NCBI RefSeq assembly: GCF_009830105.1
Contig: NZ_WURB01000010.1
Location: 1 to 64,000 of the forward strand
Direction of reading: 5' to 3'
Length of the DNA stretch: 64,000 nt
From: Microvirga makkahensis
Lineage (GTDB): Bacteria; Pseudomonadota; Alphaproteobacteria; Rhizobiales; Beijerinckiaceae
A program made the translations under genes and the position numbers. This document shows, piece after piece, positions 9,592 to 18,249 of the stretch. The notes below the pieces were generated by a model. That model saw only the letters and a program-made list of their open reading frames with translations. It was not told the DNA's origin and did no database searches. Position 1 is the first letter of the stretch. Each line of letters opens with the position of its first letter.

Positions 9592-9831
9592 GGCCCACCG
9601 CAGTCAGGTCTAGGAAAATCTTGTTGAGTTACCCTGCTCGTTCGCCCGCGAATCTGTCGAAAATAAGGGCGCTGACTCGCAGGGCAGCCAAGACCTCCAG
9701 CCTGTGGCCTTTTAGGCACCCAGTGTGGTTAAGGCTTGGTTTAAGCGGGGCCGGATAGGGGCGAAATCACCTCCTAAGCCCTTGAAGACACGGGTCCGCG
9801 CCGTTACGCCGCTGCTGCCCGTAAGGCCCCG
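9592..9831. other. Gap upstream of tolQ with no supported gene
   Basis: This stretch should contain the tolQRAB promoter. The best minus-strand match I see has TTGGCT and TTATTT with a 19-base spacer, which is too weak to annotate. Short ORFs here have no recognisable product. Confidence 0.4.
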
Positions 9832-10132
9832 TCAAGGCTCGCAGGACTGCCCGTCCCTGTCGTCGTCGTGGCCGGCCCAGCAGCCCGGCTGGCCACCGTG
9901 GGATGGGGCTAAACCGACAGCACGCACGGCATCGCAGTTGGGGAAGGATGCCAAGTGCTTCAGCGTCACAAGAAGGAGGCCAGGGGCTCAGGCTCAGCAC
10001 CCCCCAGCTGAGCACGAAGGCGCATAGGCTCGCCAGAGCGGAAACCCTGAGCCAGGGTGAAAGGCGTCGCCGCTTGAGCGCCCGCTCGTAGCGGCGCGAA
10101 ATCGTCCGGAAGCGGCTCTTCAGGCGGCGCAC
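9832..10132 (-). pseudogene. Excalibur calcium-binding domain protein, apparently frameshifted
   Basis: Two minus-strand reading frames together look like one small membrane-anchored protein. The frame starting at GTG 10132 gives a basic N terminus (RRLKSRFRTISRRYERALKR) and a hydrophobic helix ending LSLSPWPP. From about 9969 to the stop at 9832 a different frame encodes a recognisable excalibur-like domain: FPNCDAVRAVGLAPSHGGQP followed by GHDDDRDGQSCEP, with the NCDA start, DxDxDG-like loop and CEP end of the family. Removing one base in the run CCTCCTTCTTGTG (about 9968-9980) would join them. Either the gene is broken by a +1 indel, or there is a base error. It sits between ybgC and tolQ. 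Confidence 0.6.
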
Positions 10133-10260
10133 CTCCTCGTCGGGATCGCGACTGTGATAATGCCTTCAGCTCTTCGGAAGAACGCTCATCCAGCCCCATC
10201 GCACGCGGATTGATATAACTTCTGCGACGGGAATTGTTAAGCCGGACGATGGGAATTCGG

Positions 10261-10713
10261 TTACCGATCCGGAAGGGTCAGCGCCGCCCGCAGCTTGTCC
10301 GGGATCCGCACGGCCCGCCCTTCCCGGACGCAGGCGACCATCACGTCGGCGGCCACGAGAACCTCTTCGCCCCGGCGCACCTCCTGGGCCAGGATCATCG
10401 AGGCCCCCCGCATCTCCTTCGACCGGGTGACCACGGTGAGCACGTCGTCCATGAGGGCAGCCCCCAGGAAGTCGATATTCATCCTGCGGACGACGAAGGC
10501 GAGCCCGCCCATCTGCGCGTGAAGATCCGACTGCGCCACCTCGACGGCGCGCAAAAGCTCCGTGCGCCCGCGCTCCAGGAAGCGAAGGTAGCTCGCGTGA
10601 TAGACGCGGGCGGAAAAGTCCGTGTCCTCGTAATAGACGCGAACCGGCAGGACATGCGCATCGCCGTCCATGCGCCCCGAGAGATGAGGCCAGGGACCTT
10701 CCGCCTCACTCAT
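10261..10713 (-). CDS. ybgC: Tol-Pal-associated acyl-CoA thioesterase YbgC
   Basis: Hotdog-fold acyl-CoA thioesterase, encoded with tol-pal genes in most proteobacteria, though its exact role there is unresolved. The 150-aa product carries the 4HBT signature [20 protein letters not shown], with the catalytic Asp in YEDTD, and the following FLERGR. Its ATG overlaps the 3' end of ruvB by 8 bp, so translation is probably coupled. In other genomes tolQ follows directly; here the excalibur remnant lies between. Confidence 0.93.
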   Translation of the reverse strand: MSEAEGPWPHLSGRMDGDAHVLPVRVYYEDTDFSARVYHASYLRFLERGRTELLRAVEVAQSDLHAQMGGLAFVVRRMNIDFLGAALMDDVLTVVTRSKEMRGASMILAQEVRRGEEVLVAADVMVACVREGRAVRIPDKLRAALTLPDR

Positions 10714-11752
10714 CCTCGACTCCGTTGAACAGGCCGAACTGGGCCGTGGTTTCGCGGGTGGGCTCGGGAAGCCCGAGATGCTTGAAGGCGTGCGGCGTGA
10801 GGATGCGGCCGCGCGGGGTGCGCTGCACGAAGCCCTTCTGGATGAGATAGGGCTCGATGATGTCCTCGATGGCGTCGCGCGGCTCGGAGAGCGCGGCCGC
10901 GATCGTCTCGATGCCCACCGGACCGCCGCCGAAGGAGGAGGCGATCATGGTGAGATACTTGCGGTCCATCAGGTCGAGGCCGATGGGGTCCACGTCGAGC
11001 AGGCGCAGCGACCGGTCCGCCAGTTCGCGGGACACGATCTCGACCCCCTCCACGATGGCGAAGTCGCGCACGCGGCGAAGCAGGCGGCCCGCGATGCGCG
11101 GCGTTCCGCGGGCGCGGCGGGCGATCTCGTTGGCGCCCTCCTCGCTCATTTGCAAGCCGAGCACCCGCGCGCCGCGGCGCACGATGAGCTCTAGCTCTTC
11201 GACGGTATAGAATTCGAGGCGGATCGGGATGCCGAAGCGGTCGCGCAGCGGCGTGGTGAGCAGGCCCGCGCGGGTGGTGGCGCCCACGAGAGTGAATTTC
11301 GGCAGCTCGATCTTCACCGAGCGCGCGGCCGGGCCTTCGCCGATGATCAGGTCGAGCTGGTAATCCTCCATGGCGGGATAGAGGATTTCCTCCACCGCCG
11401 GGTTGAGGCGGTGGATCTCGTCAATGAAGAGCACGTCGCGCTCTTCGAGATTCGTGAGCTGCGCCGCTAGGTCGCCTGCCTTGGCGATGACGGGGCCCGA
11501 GGTCGAGCGGAAATTCACGCCGAGCTCGCGGGCGACGATCTGCGCGAGCGTGGTCTTGCCTAACCCCGGCGGGCCGACGAAGAGCACGTGGTCGAGGGCA
11601 TCGCCCCGGGCCTTGGCGGCATTGATGAAAACCTGGAGATTGGCGCGGGCGGCGGCCTGACCCGTGAAGTCGCCGAGCGACAACGGCCGGATCGATGCCT
11701 CGATATCGTCCTCGCGCTTTTCGGGGCTGAGCAGGCGGCGTGAATCGGTCAA
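10706..11752 (-). CDS. ruvB: Holliday junction branch migration ATPase RuvB
   Basis: Hexameric AAA+ motor that drives Holliday junction migration with RuvA. The 348-aa product has Walker A GPPGLGKT at residues 60-67, Walker B LFIDEIH, the sensor region [11 protein letters not shown], and the C-terminal winged helix ([14 protein letters not shown]). The apparent start is TTG at 11752, since no in-frame ATG or GTG fits the conserved N terminus. It lies downstream of ruvA across a 194-bp gap, unusual for a tight ruv operon, so separate transcription is possible. Confidence 0.95.
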   Translation of the reverse strand: MTDSRRLLSPEKREDDIEASIRPLSLGDFTGQAAARANLQVFINAAKARGDALDHVLFVGPPGLGKTTLAQIVARELGVNFRSTSGPVIAKAGDLAAQLTNLEERDVLFIDEIHRLNPAVEEILYPAMEDYQLDLIIGEGPAARSVKIELPKFTLVGATTRAGLLTTPLRDRFGIPIRLEFYTVEELELIVRRGARVLGLQMSEEGANEIARRARGTPRIAGRLLRRVRDFAIVEGVEIVSRELADRSLRLLDVDPIGLDLMDRKYLTMIASSFGGGPVGIETIAAALSEPRDAIEDIIEPYLIQKGFVQRTPRGRILTPHAFKHLGLPEPTRETTAQFGLFNGVEDE

Positions 11753-11837
11753 AGAGGGTTACCTTCCGAGGGCTTCATATAGGCGCTGGAACCTTAATAC
11801 GCCATTCTTAACGGGATCAAAACAGGAACATCCTTTC

Positions 11838-11935
11838 CTTGTCATTCCCGACCGAGCGTAGCGGCCGGGAATGGAATCCATGATCAAGCGCTGCGCTATG
11901 GATCCCCTTCCCGACGGCTTCGCAGCCGCCGGGGC
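11838..11935. repeat. Palindromic intergenic element between ruvA and ruvB
   Basis: Inverted halves CATTCCCGACCGAGCGTAGC and GGCCGGGAATG flank a short centre, followed by a second GC-rich stretch around GACGGCTTCGCAGCCGCCGG. It differs in sequence from families A, B and D of this window. Confidence 0.5.
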
Positions 11936-11946
11936 GCAGGGAAGAC

Positions 11947-12564
11947 TCACCGCGCCAGCTCCCTCAAGCCCAGCCTAATCAAAGTCTTCGCCTCGGCCTC
12001 CTCGCCCGCCTGCTTCATGGCGGCGGCCACCGCCGCGGAGGCCTGGACCTGCGGGTAGCCGAGATTGACCAGGGCGGAGATGGCGTCGGCCACCGGCGCG
12101 GGAGCGCTCTTGTCCTCCACCGCTCCCGTGAGGCGGATCAGCGCCGGATCGACGGGGGCGAAGGCCGGAGCCTTGTCCTTGAGCTCGGAAACGATGCGCT
12201 GCGCGAGCTTCGGCCCGACACCGGGGCCGCGGGCGACCGAAGCCTTGTCGCCGGTGGCAATGGCCGTGGCGAGAGCTCCGGGATCGAGCACCGAGAGGAT
12301 GCCGAGGGCCACCTTGGAGCCCACCCCCTGCACCGATTGCAGCAGGCGGAACCACTCCCGCTCCGAATCCGAGCGGAAGCCGAACAGGCGGATCATGTCC
12401 TCGCGGACATGGGTCTCGATGGCGAGCGTCGCCGCCTCGCCGATGGGCGGCAGGTTCTGAAGCGTGCGGGAGGAGCAGTGGACCACGTAGCCGACCCCAT
12501 GCACGTCGATGACGACGAAATCGTCGCCGTAGGAATCCACCACGCCTTTGAGTTTGCCGATCAC
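11947..12564 (-). CDS. ruvA: Holliday junction-binding protein RuvA
   Basis: Tetrameric protein that holds the Holliday junction flat and loads RuvB. The 205-aa product begins [16 protein letters not shown], the RuvA OB-fold start. It carries the tandem helix-hairpin-helix region ([20 protein letters not shown] and [19 protein letters not shown]) and the C-terminal RuvB-contact domain. The GTG at 12564 is preferred over an ATG at 12594: it matches the family N terminus and has AGGAG 10 bases upstream. Confidence 0.94.
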   Translation of the reverse strand: MIGKLKGVVDSYGDDFVVIDVHGVGYVVHCSSRTLQNLPPIGEAATLAIETHVREDMIRLFGFRSDSEREWFRLLQSVQGVGSKVALGILSVLDPGALATAIATGDKASVARGPGVGPKLAQRIVSELKDKAPAFAPVDPALIRLTGAVEDKSAPAPVADAISALVNLGYPQVQASAAVAAAMKQAGEEAEAKTLIRLGLRELAR

Positions 12565-12670
12565 GTCAGTCTTTGCTCCTGCTTCCTTCCCCATTCCAGG
12601 GAGGGATCGAGGTGGGGGTCACACAGTCGGAGCACAGCGCGCGCTCCAGGCCGGATCAGAGCCATACAAC

Positions 12671-12699
12671 GTCATCACCGGCACAGGACCGGTGATGAC
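12671..12699. repeat. Family B intergenic palindrome
   Basis: TCATCACCGGCACAGGACCG followed by GTGATGA is a near-perfect inverted repeat between ruvC and ruvA. It is the same unit as in the composite repeats elsewhere in the window. Confidence 0.7.
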
Positions 12700-12785
12700 A
12701 GTCTCACCAGGTTCAGGGCTCACCCGGCTGCGCCAGCCCTGCCTCTCCGCAACTCGGAAGGACAGCCGGGGCGATGCCCGTTCTT

Positions 12786-13298
12786 CTATAACACCTTGAG
12801 GCTCGCCGCCAAGGCGCGGGCCTTGCGGTGGTGGGCGTGGGCGATGGCGATGGCGAGGGCATCGGCGGCGTCCGCCTTCTTGAAATCCGCCTTGGGCAGC
12901 AGGATCTTCACCATGGCCTGCACCTGATCCTTCTCGGCGTGGCCGACGCCCACCACGGTCTTCTTCACCTGGTTCGCGCCGTATTCCGCCACGGACAGGC
13001 CGTGGAGCGCGGGCACCAGCAGGGACATGGCGCGGGCCTGGCCGAGCTTGAGGGTGGCCTGCGCGTCCTTGTTCACGAAGGTTTCCTCGACCGCGACCTC
13101 GTCAGGCGCCCAGGCGCGGATCACCTCCGTGATGCGGTCATGAAGCTGCTTGAGGCGCAGCGCCAGGTCGAGATCCCCGTCCGAAGTCACGACCCCGCAG
13201 GCGACGTATGAGAGCTTCGTCCCCTCGACGGTGATGATGCCCCAGCCCGTGTTGCGCAGGCCGGGGTCGAGGCCGAGAATGCGGACGCGTTCGGTCAC
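12786..13298 (-). CDS. ruvC: Crossover junction endodeoxyribonuclease RuvC
   Basis: Dimeric resolvase that cuts Holliday junctions. The 170-aa product shows the RNase H-fold acidic residues: Asp in [14 protein letters not shown] near residue 11, Glu in [10 protein letters not shown], and Asp in [17 protein letters not shown]. The start is GTG (13298) with GGAGAA 6 bases upstream. It lies upstream of ruvA and downstream of yebC, the standard order. Confidence 0.95.
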   Translation of the reverse strand: MTERVRILGLDPGLRNTGWGIITVEGTKLSYVACGVVTSDGDLDLALRLKQLHDRITEVIRAWAPDEVAVEETFVNKDAQATLKLGQARAMSLLVPALHGLSVAEYGANQVKKTVVGVGHAEKDQVQAMVKILLPKADFKKADAADALAIAIAHAHHRKARALAASLKVL

Positions 13299-13310
13299 TT
13301 CTGTTCTCCA

Positions 13311-13341
13311 CCGTCACGCCCGGGCTTGTCCCGGTCATGAC
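13311..13341. repeat. Family A half-palindrome between yebC and ruvC
   Basis: GTCACGCCCGGGCTTGTCCC followed by GGTCATGACG is a diverged copy of the family A unit, immediately upstream of ruvC. Confidence 0.55.
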
Positions 13342-13353
13342 GCCTATGGGCAA

Positions 13354-14100
13354 TCAGCCTGACATCTTCTGCATGAGGGCGTCGGAGAGCTCGAAATTGC
13401 CGTAGACGTTCTGGACGTCGTCGTGCTCCTCCAGCGATTCCATGAGCTTCATGAGCTTCTCGCCGGTCTCGTCGTCCACGGAAACCGGGGTCTGAGGCTT
13501 CCAGACGAGCTTGGAGGCCTTGGGCTCGCCGAACTTGTCCTCCAGCGCCTTGGTCACCTCGTTGAGGGAACCCTGGTCGCAGTAGATCTCGTGCCCGTCC
13601 TCGGTGGAGACCACGTCGTCGGCGCCAGCCTCGATGGCGGCTTCCAGCATGGCGTCCGCGTCGGCGGCGGCGGCCGGAAACTCCACGAGGCCCACCCGGT
13701 CGAACATGAAGGACACCGCGCCGGTTTCGGCGAGGTTGCCGCCGCTCTTGGTGAAGTAGGAGCGGATGTCGGACGCCGTGCGGTTGCGGTTGTCGGTCAT
13801 CGCCTCGACGATGATGGCGGCGCCCCCGGGGCCGTAGCCCTCGTAGCGGATCTCCTCGTAGTTCTCACCGTCGTTGCCCGACGCCTTGTTGATGGCGCGC
13901 TGGATGTTGTCCTTGGGCATGTTCTCGGCGCGGGCGGCGAGGATCGCGGCGCGCAGGCGCGGGTTCATGTTCGGATCGGGCGTGCCCATCTTGGCCGCCA
14001 CGGTGATTTCGCGGGCGAGCTTGGAGAAGAGCTTGGAGCGCATCGCGTCCTGGCGCCCCTTGCGATGCATGATGTTCTTGAACTGCGAATGTCCGGCCAT
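13354..14100 (-). CDS. YebC/PmpR-family protein
   Basis: A 248-aa member of the YebC/TACO1 family, annotated as a transcriptional regulator and more recently linked to translation. It begins with the invariant [15 protein letters not shown] and contains the conserved [12 protein letters not shown] and [14 protein letters not shown] blocks. Length is typical of the family. It is first in the minus-strand yebC-ruvC-ruvA-ruvB run. Whether it binds DNA or ribosomes cannot be told from sequence. Confidence 0.93.
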   Translation of the reverse strand: MAGHSQFKNIMHRKGRQDAMRSKLFSKLAREITVAAKMGTPDPNMNPRLRAAILAARAENMPKDNIQRAINKASGNDGENYEEIRYEGYGPGGAAIIVEAMTDNRNRTASDIRSYFTKSGGNLAETGAVSFMFDRVGLVEFPAAAADADAMLEAAIEAGADDVVSTEDGHEIYCDQGSLNEVTKALEDKFGEPKASKLVWKPQTPVSVDDETGEKLMKLMESLEEHDDVQNVYGNFELSDALMQKMSG

Positions 14101-14228
14101 CGGGGCCTCCGAGGTAACCGCCGAGAGCGGCCCGGTGACAGGCGCTCGTCAGGCTCGTGAATGTTGACGATGGGGCTTATAAGGCGGTGTAGGGCCCGAG
14201 GCCAAGCCCCCCGGGACAAAGCGGCGAC

Positions 14229-14918
14229 TTAAAACCCCAGCCAGGACGGGATCGCGGCGATACCGGCCATGACGAGATGATAGGAGGCGCCCAGGATCGT
14301 CGCCGTGTAGGCGAGGCCCGCAAGCCCGATGAGATAGCCCAGGATCAGCAGATAGCCGTCCTCCTCCATCACTGCGATGGAGGCGATGACGAGGGCGATC
14401 GAGGGCGGGAAATTGGTGCCGGGAAAGGGGATGAGCACCGAAAGGGCCACCAGGAACGCGAAAAGCCCCACCATCCGGTCCCCGATGGGGCCGAACAGAA
14501 GGGGCAGTCTCGGCCGGCAATAGCTCTCGAGTTTCTGGAGCCTGGGCTCGGCGATGTCGATCAGGCGCTTGAACTTCGAAACCGAGACCGTCTGGCGCAG
14601 GATGAAGCCGGGCAGCCAGGGCCGCTTGTGGCCCAGCATCATCTGAATGCCGAAGATCAGGACCGGCGTGCCCACGATGCCCGCGATTCCCGGCACGTTC
14701 GGCACGCAATTGGGCAGGGAGAACAGGATCAGCACGAAACCGAAGGCGCGCTCGCCGAAGGCTTCGATGATCTCGCCAATGGAGATCACCTCTCCCTCGG
14801 CGTCCTCGATCACGGCGCGCAGAACGGCGGAGGCGCTCTGGTGCTCGTGCGCCCGGTGGAATTCGCTGTCCTCGCGATAGGAGCGTCTGGCGCTGGCTGG
14901 CTGTGTCTTGGCGTCCAC
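14229..14918 (-). CDS. ExoD-family membrane protein
   Basis: A 229-aa protein of the ExoD family, first described in exopolysaccharide synthesis and alkali tolerance of rhizobia; its biochemical role is unknown. Seen: a hydrophilic N terminus, then conserved family blocks GEIIEAFGERAFGFVLILFS and FSLPNCVPNVPGIAGIVGTP, and several hydrophobic segments in the C-terminal half. The GTG at 14918 is chosen because GGAGG sits 6 bases upstream. A longer frame to 15104 reads through repeat DNA and is rejected. Confidence 0.85.
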   Translation of the reverse strand: MDAKTQPASARRSYREDSEFHRAHEHQSASAVLRAVIEDAEGEVISIGEIIEAFGERAFGFVLILFSLPNCVPNVPGIAGIVGTPVLIFGIQMMLGHKRPWLPGFILRQTVSVSKFKRLIDIAEPRLQKLESYCRPRLPLLFGPIGDRMVGLFAFLVALSVLIPFPGTNFPPSIALVIASIAVMEEDGYLLILGYLIGLAGLAYTATILGASYHLVMAGIAAIPSWLGF

Positions 14919-15017
14919 CGGTGTCCTCCGTGGCGCAAAGATGGGGATGGGGAGGCGAGAGGTAAAGAGTGGCGATCTTCCCCTTGGCGGGGAGAGGCAG
15001 AACCGGATCGCCCTCCC

Positions 15018-15124
15018 GTCGTCACCGGCCTTGTGCCGGTGATCCCGATTGCGTGAAACGCAGCGCTCTTCGCGTCGCGAGGGCCGGGCTGATCCCCGGA
15101 TCAAGTCCGGGGACGGCCATGACG
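15018..15124. repeat. Composite palindromic repeat upstream of the exoD-like gene
   Basis: A family B unit (GTCACCGGCCTTGTGCCGGT, then GATCCC) is followed about 40 bp later by a family A-like unit (CCCCGGATCAAGTCCGGGG). The two are joined by a spacer containing CAGCGCT, as in the other composite copies. Confidence 0.7.
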
Positions 15125-15137
15125 GAGAAAGGCGCGC

Positions 15138-15959
15138 TCAATCCCAGAACTGAGGCCAGGTTTCCTCCAGGTGAGGCCCGAGCCGCACCGACGCCACCCG
15201 CACCGCGAGGCCGGTCCGGTCGTCCGTTTCCACCGCGATCCCCGAGAGGGTGCCCTCCCCGAGTCCCGGCTCGAGCCGGGTGCCGGGGGTCTTCTGGAGG
15301 AAGCGGCGGATGGGCTCCTCCTTCTGCATGCCGAGGACGGAATCGTAGTCGCCGCACATGCCCGCGTCCGTCATGTAGGCGGTGCCGCCGGGGAGAACCC
15401 TGTGATCGGCGGTGGGAACATGGGTGTGGGTGCCGACCACGAGGCTCGCCCGCCCGTCGAGATAATGGCCCATGGCCTCCTTCTCGCTGGTGGCCTCCGC
15501 GTGGACATCCACCACGATGGCGTCCGCCACCTGCCCCAGGGGGCAGTCGTCAAGGGCCTGATCGACCGCCGCGAAGGGATCGTCCAGCGCGTCCATGTAG
15601 AGGCGCCCCATGACGTTCACCACCAGCACCCGGGCTCCCGAGCGGGTCTCGATGAGGTTCGCTCCGCGCCCCGGCGTGCCGGGCGGAAAATTCGCGGGGC
15701 GCAGAAGCCTCGGCTGGCGCTCGATGAACACGAGCGTCTCACGCTGGTCCCAGGTGTGATTGCCGAGGGTGATGGCGTCGGCGCCCGCGTTCAGGACCTC
15801 GTCGCAAATGGCCTCGGTGATGCCGAACCCCCCGGCCGCGTTCTCGCCGTTGATCACCACGCAATCGAGGTTCCAGCGTTCGCGAAGCCCCGGCAGCCGC
15901 TCGATCACCGCGCTGCGGCCGGCGCGACCGACGATGTCGCCGAGGAAGAGGATACGCAT
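15138..15959 (-). CDS. YmdB-family metallophosphoesterase
   Basis: A 273-aa calcineurin-like phosphoesterase of the YmdB family (TIGR00282 type), a dimetal 2',3'-cyclic-nucleotide phosphodiesterase in Bacillus. Metal-binding motifs visible in order: ILFLGDIVGRAGR at the N terminus, INGENAAGG, LGNHTWD, VDVHAEATSEK and GTHTHVPTAD. The ATG at 15959 is directly before MRILFLGDIVG; a longer frame to 16070 overlaps the upstream gene and is rejected. It lies 10 bp after the cyclo-ligase gene and is probably co-transcribed. Confidence 0.9.
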   Translation of the reverse strand: MRILFLGDIVGRAGRSAVIERLPGLRERWNLDCVVINGENAAGGFGITEAICDEVLNAGADAITLGNHTWDQRETLVFIERQPRLLRPANFPPGTPGRGANLIETRSGARVLVVNVMGRLYMDALDDPFAAVDQALDDCPLGQVADAIVVDVHAEATSEKEAMGHYLDGRASLVVGTHTHVPTADHRVLPGGTAYMTDAGMCGDYDSVLGMQKEEPIRRFLQKTPGTRLEPGLGEGTLSGIAVETDDRTGLAVRVASVRLGPHLEETWPQFWD

Positions 15960-15969
15960 GATGGTCCTT

Positions 15970-16554
15970 CTACAGAGGCTTGGTCCGAATGAGCTCGGTT
16001 TCCGTGATGACGATGTCGAGCAGGCGGTCGTGGTCCTCGACCGGAACCTGCCCGATCTCCTGAACCGCATAAGCGAGGCCGACGGTCAAGACCGGATGCT
16101 GCGATTCGAGCGCCGCGATGGCCCGATCGAAATGCCCCTTGCCGTAGCCGATGCGCCCTCCCCTCCGGTCGAAGGCTGCCAAGGGCACGATGAGGCATTT
16201 GGGAAAGACCTCCGGGGCGTCCGGCCCGGGCTCGCGCACGCCGAAGCCTCCCTTGATCAGCACGTCGCCCGGCTGCCACAGGCGCCAGCTCAGATGGGGA
16301 TGCAGGATCTGGGAGAGGGCCACATCCTGTCCACGCTCCAGGAGCGCCGCCATGAGCGGGCGCGGGTCGACCTCGCTGCGGATCGGCCAGTAGGCTCCCA
16401 CGGGAGTGACGTCTCGAAGATCGGGAAAGCCGAGGGCCCGCTCGGTGATCGCCCGGGCCGCCTCTTCGCGGAACGCCTTGTCGAGCCCGTCCCGGCGGGC
16501 GAGCGCCTCGGTGCGGAGCTGTTCTTTCAAGACCGGAGGAGGAAGAGAATGCAT
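15970..16554 (-). CDS. 5-formyltetrahydrofolate cyclo-ligase
   Basis: Converts 5-formyl-THF to 5,10-methenyl-THF with ATP, recovering folate. The product (194 aa from the ATG at 16554) shows the family signatures YWPIRSEVDPRPL and the nucleotide-binding loop GGRIGYGKGHFDR. A GTG at 16569 would add five residues; neither start has a clear Shine-Dalgarno. The 6S-like element lies just upstream on the same strand, and a ygfA-type gene next to ssrS is a widely conserved pairing. Confidence 0.92.
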   Translation of the reverse strand: MHSLPPPVLKEQLRTEALARRDGLDKAFREEAARAITERALGFPDLRDVTPVGAYWPIRSEVDPRPLMAALLERGQDVALSQILHPHLSWRLWQPGDVLIKGGFGVREPGPDAPEVFPKCLIVPLAAFDRRGGRIGYGKGHFDRAIAALESQHPVLTVGLAYAVQEIGQVPVEDHDRLLDIVITETELIRTKPL

Positions 16555-16593
16555 GACGTGCGGAGCCACAAAAGCCGTCGGAGAAGCGATCCC

Positions 16594-16721
16594 GGGAACC
16601 TACAAAGTAGGTGGGCGCCGTATGTCCCGGTCCACGGACCGGGTCAGGGACAGCTCCCTTCAGGATCGATAAGGCCCCGGGGAATATGAACTCCTAACGC
16701 GCCCCGCAGCCCCGCCTTCCC
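16594..16721 (-). ncRNA. ssrS: Candidate 6S RNA (ssrS-like), boundaries approximate
   Basis: 6S RNA folds as a long hairpin that mimics an open promoter and sequesters sigma-70 RNA polymerase. On the minus strand the region folds into nested stems: GGGAA pairs with TTCCC, and GGGCGC with GCGCCC. Upper hairpins are AGGGA/TCCCT and CCCGGTC/GACCGGG, with an unpaired purine/AU-rich side (TTAGGAGTTCATATTCC) resembling the central bubble. The 3' side ends with the small hairpin ACCTACTTTGTAGGT. It sits between zapA and the folate cyclo-ligase gene, the conserved 6S position. The 5' end is uncertain, and the element may extend to about 16756. Confidence 0.55.
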
Positions 16722-16750
16722 TATGTAGGGATGAAGGGGTCCGGTTGGAA
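16722..16750 (-). promoter_or_regulatory. Possible promoter of the 6S-like RNA
   Basis: Minus-strand TTCCAA (16750-16745) and TACATA (16727-16722) are separated by 17 bases. Transcription would start near 16715. It conflicts with a longer 6S model starting near 16756, so treat as tentative. Confidence 0.3.
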
Positions 16751-16917
16751 GGGGAAAAGTGAGCAAGGCTTCATCTTCTTGGAGGGCGCTGGGACGGCGC
16801 CTACCCCCGAGGAGGTAAGGAATCGGCACCGTAGTTCTACGGATGGCGCCAGGCTGGTGCCCGATCAAACACTTCCGCCGCCGATTAGCCAAGAACATGC
16901 AAGAGCACGGAGGAAGC

Positions 16918-17202
16918 ATGATCCCACCCAGGCAGATCGCCGCGGAACCGCGGCAGGAACAGCCCCATGTCCACTCCCCGGGTATCCTTTCCATGATGCG
17001 GGAGGTGCTGCACATGCTCGGCGATATCGATGCCGAGTACGAGATCCGGCTCGACCGGGCCGAGCACAGCGCCGCTGATCCGGAGCTGAAAGCCCATATC
17101 AAGAGGAAAATCAGGACCGCCCATCGCGAGCGGCGGGAGCCCTATGTGGAACTCCTGGCCTCGCTGCGCCAACGGCAGCAGGGGCTGTCGCCCAAGACCT
17201 GA
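16918..17202 (+). CDS. Small hypothetical protein, helical
   Basis: A 94-aa protein I do not recognise. It begins MIPPRQIAAEPRQEQP and then forms a charged, probably helical segment (LHMLGDIDAEYEIRLDRAEH, then ELKAHIKRKIRTAHRERREP). No membrane segment or signal peptide is visible. The ATG at 16918 was chosen because GGAGGAAGC precedes it directly; upstream in-frame ATGs at 16843 and 16897 lack this. It is the only plus-strand gene between ssrS/fau and zapA and converges on zapA, with a repeat between. Confidence 0.6.
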   Translation: MIPPRQIAAEPRQEQPHVHSPGILSMMREVLHMLGDIDAEYEIRLDRAEHSAADPELKAHIKRKIRTAHRERREPYVELLASLRQRQQGLSPKT

Positions 17203-17212
17203 GGCATTCGCG

Positions 17213-17285
17213 CCGTCACCGGCCTCGTGCCGGTGATCCCGGTCCTCGGAATGCTTCGCTTCCCCCGGTCGGGGCTGCCATGACG
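17213..17285. repeat. Composite palindromic repeat between converging genes
   Basis: A family B unit (GTCACCGGCCTCGTGCCGGT, then GATCCC) is followed by a degenerate family A half (CCCGGTCGGGGCTGCCATGA). It fills most of the gap between the 16918 gene and zapA and could form a bidirectional stem in RNA. Confidence 0.65.
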
Positions 17286-17300
17286 GGGGGGCCGAGAGCC

Positions 17301-17669
17301 CTATCCTTCCGCCACGCTCGGGGTATTCAGGCTGCGCGCCAGCCACTCGATCCGTTCGGCGGCCCTGTGAACGCCCTCCGCCAGCCTAGCCTCGATCATC
17401 CGCGCGCGCTCGTCTCCGGACGAGGATTTCAGGCGGGCCAGCTCCGCCTCGACAGCCGCCAGCCGCATCCGGGTCTCGTGGAGTTCGTCGGCCTGGGCGA
17501 TGGCAGCCATGACTTGAAGGCGCAGGTCGCCGATCTCGCCAAAGGCGGCGCGCATCTGCCCGATTCTGGCATCATAGGACGCGGCCAGCCGCTCGAGATG
17601 CGCCTGCTCGCCCTCGGCGCAGGCGATCCGGTAGGTCTGTCCGGCGATGGCAACCGTCACGTGCGTCAT
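17301..17669 (-). CDS. zapA: Cell division protein ZapA
   Basis: FtsZ-ring-associated protein that cross-links FtsZ filaments. The 122-aa product starts MTHVTVAIAGQTYRIACAEG, the ZapA beta-hairpin domain with the conserved GEQAHLERLA, and continues into a C-terminal coiled coil with RLAAVEAELARLK. It follows the DUF4164 gene by 3 bp and precedes the 6S-like RNA, as is common in alphaproteobacteria. Confidence 0.9.
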   Translation of the reverse strand: MTHVTVAIAGQTYRIACAEGEQAHLERLAASYDARIGQMRAAFGEIGDLRLQVMAAIAQADELHETRMRLAAVEAELARLKSSSGDERARMIEARLAEGVHRAAERIEWLARSLNTPSVAEG

Positions 17670-17672
17670 GGC

Positions 17673-17966
17673 CTAGCCCTCCTCCAGCTCGAGCTCGCCG
17701 GCCTGAGCCAGAACGTTCTGAACCGCGAGGATCGCCAGCTGAACGCGCCTGCCCACGTCGTCCGTGGCGGCCTCGAAGCGGTGGAGGCGCGTGAGGGTCC
17801 CGTCCAGCTCCTCGGCGAGGCGAGAGCGGTCGTCCTGCATGAGCTGGAGCTCGGTCTCCAGGCTTCCCCGACGCTTTTCGGCATCGAGGCGGCGGGACAC
17901 CGCAGCTTCGAGAAGCCCCAGGGCCGCATCGAGCCGTTTCATCGCATCGTCGAGGGGGGACGTCAT
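17673..17966 (-). CDS. DUF4164-family coiled-coil protein
   Basis: A 97-aa, almost fully helical protein (MTSPLDDAMKRLDAALGLLE onward) with heptad-like spacing and an acidic end (ELELEEG). It matches my recollection of the DUF4164 family, found beside zapA in Hyphomicrobiales, so a division-related role is inferred from position only. The ATG at 17966 has GGAGG 4 bases upstream; a longer frame to 18314 reads through repeat DNA and is rejected. It is probably co-transcribed with zapA. Confidence 0.75.
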   Translation of the reverse strand: MTSPLDDAMKRLDAALGLLEAAVSRRLDAEKRRGSLETELQLMQDDRSRLAEELDGTLTRLHRFEAATDDVGRRVQLAILAVQNVLAQAGELELEEG

Positions 17967-17993
17967 TCTGCCTCCGGGAATCGGGATGAGACT

Positions 17994-18029
17994 AGCGCAT
18001 CGTGCACAAAAGTGGATCCGGTTTTCCCT
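17994..18029. repeat. Family D repeat, one arm
   Basis: AGCGCATCGTGCACAAAAG followed by TGGATCCGGTTTTCC matches the arm and core of the full family D element at 36329-36374, with the core inverted (AAAAGTGGATCCGG). The second arm is degraded. Confidence 0.5.
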
Positions 18030-18141
18030 AAAGCACCGGACGCGAAAAGAGAAACCGCTTTCGGAATCGAGCCGATGCCTCACTCTTGGGCGGGAGCATC
18101 GTTCGGTGCGGCCTTCCGGGTCCGCACGATGTGCAGGACAC

Positions 18142-18249
18142 CATGCCACGGCCGTCCCCGGTCCTGATCCGGGGATCAGCCAGGCCCTTCCTCCTCTGAT
18201 GAGCGCAGCGTTTGGCGGATCGGGATCACCGGCACAAGCCGGTGATGAC
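18142..18249. repeat. Composite palindromic repeat upstream of transketolase
   Basis: A family A-like unit (CCCCGGTCCTGATCCGGGG) and a family B unit (TCACCGGCACAAGCCGGTGA) are separated by about 45 bp including GAGCGCAGCG. The 17967-18431 gap otherwise holds only a family D arm, a TTGACT box at 18342 without a convincing -10, and a small hairpin CCCCTTTGCGGGG before tkt. Confidence 0.7.

Noticed and set aside
14919-15104. Extended N terminus of the ExoD-like protein
   Set aside because: It reads through a composite palindromic repeat; the GTG at 14918 has a good Shine-Dalgarno.
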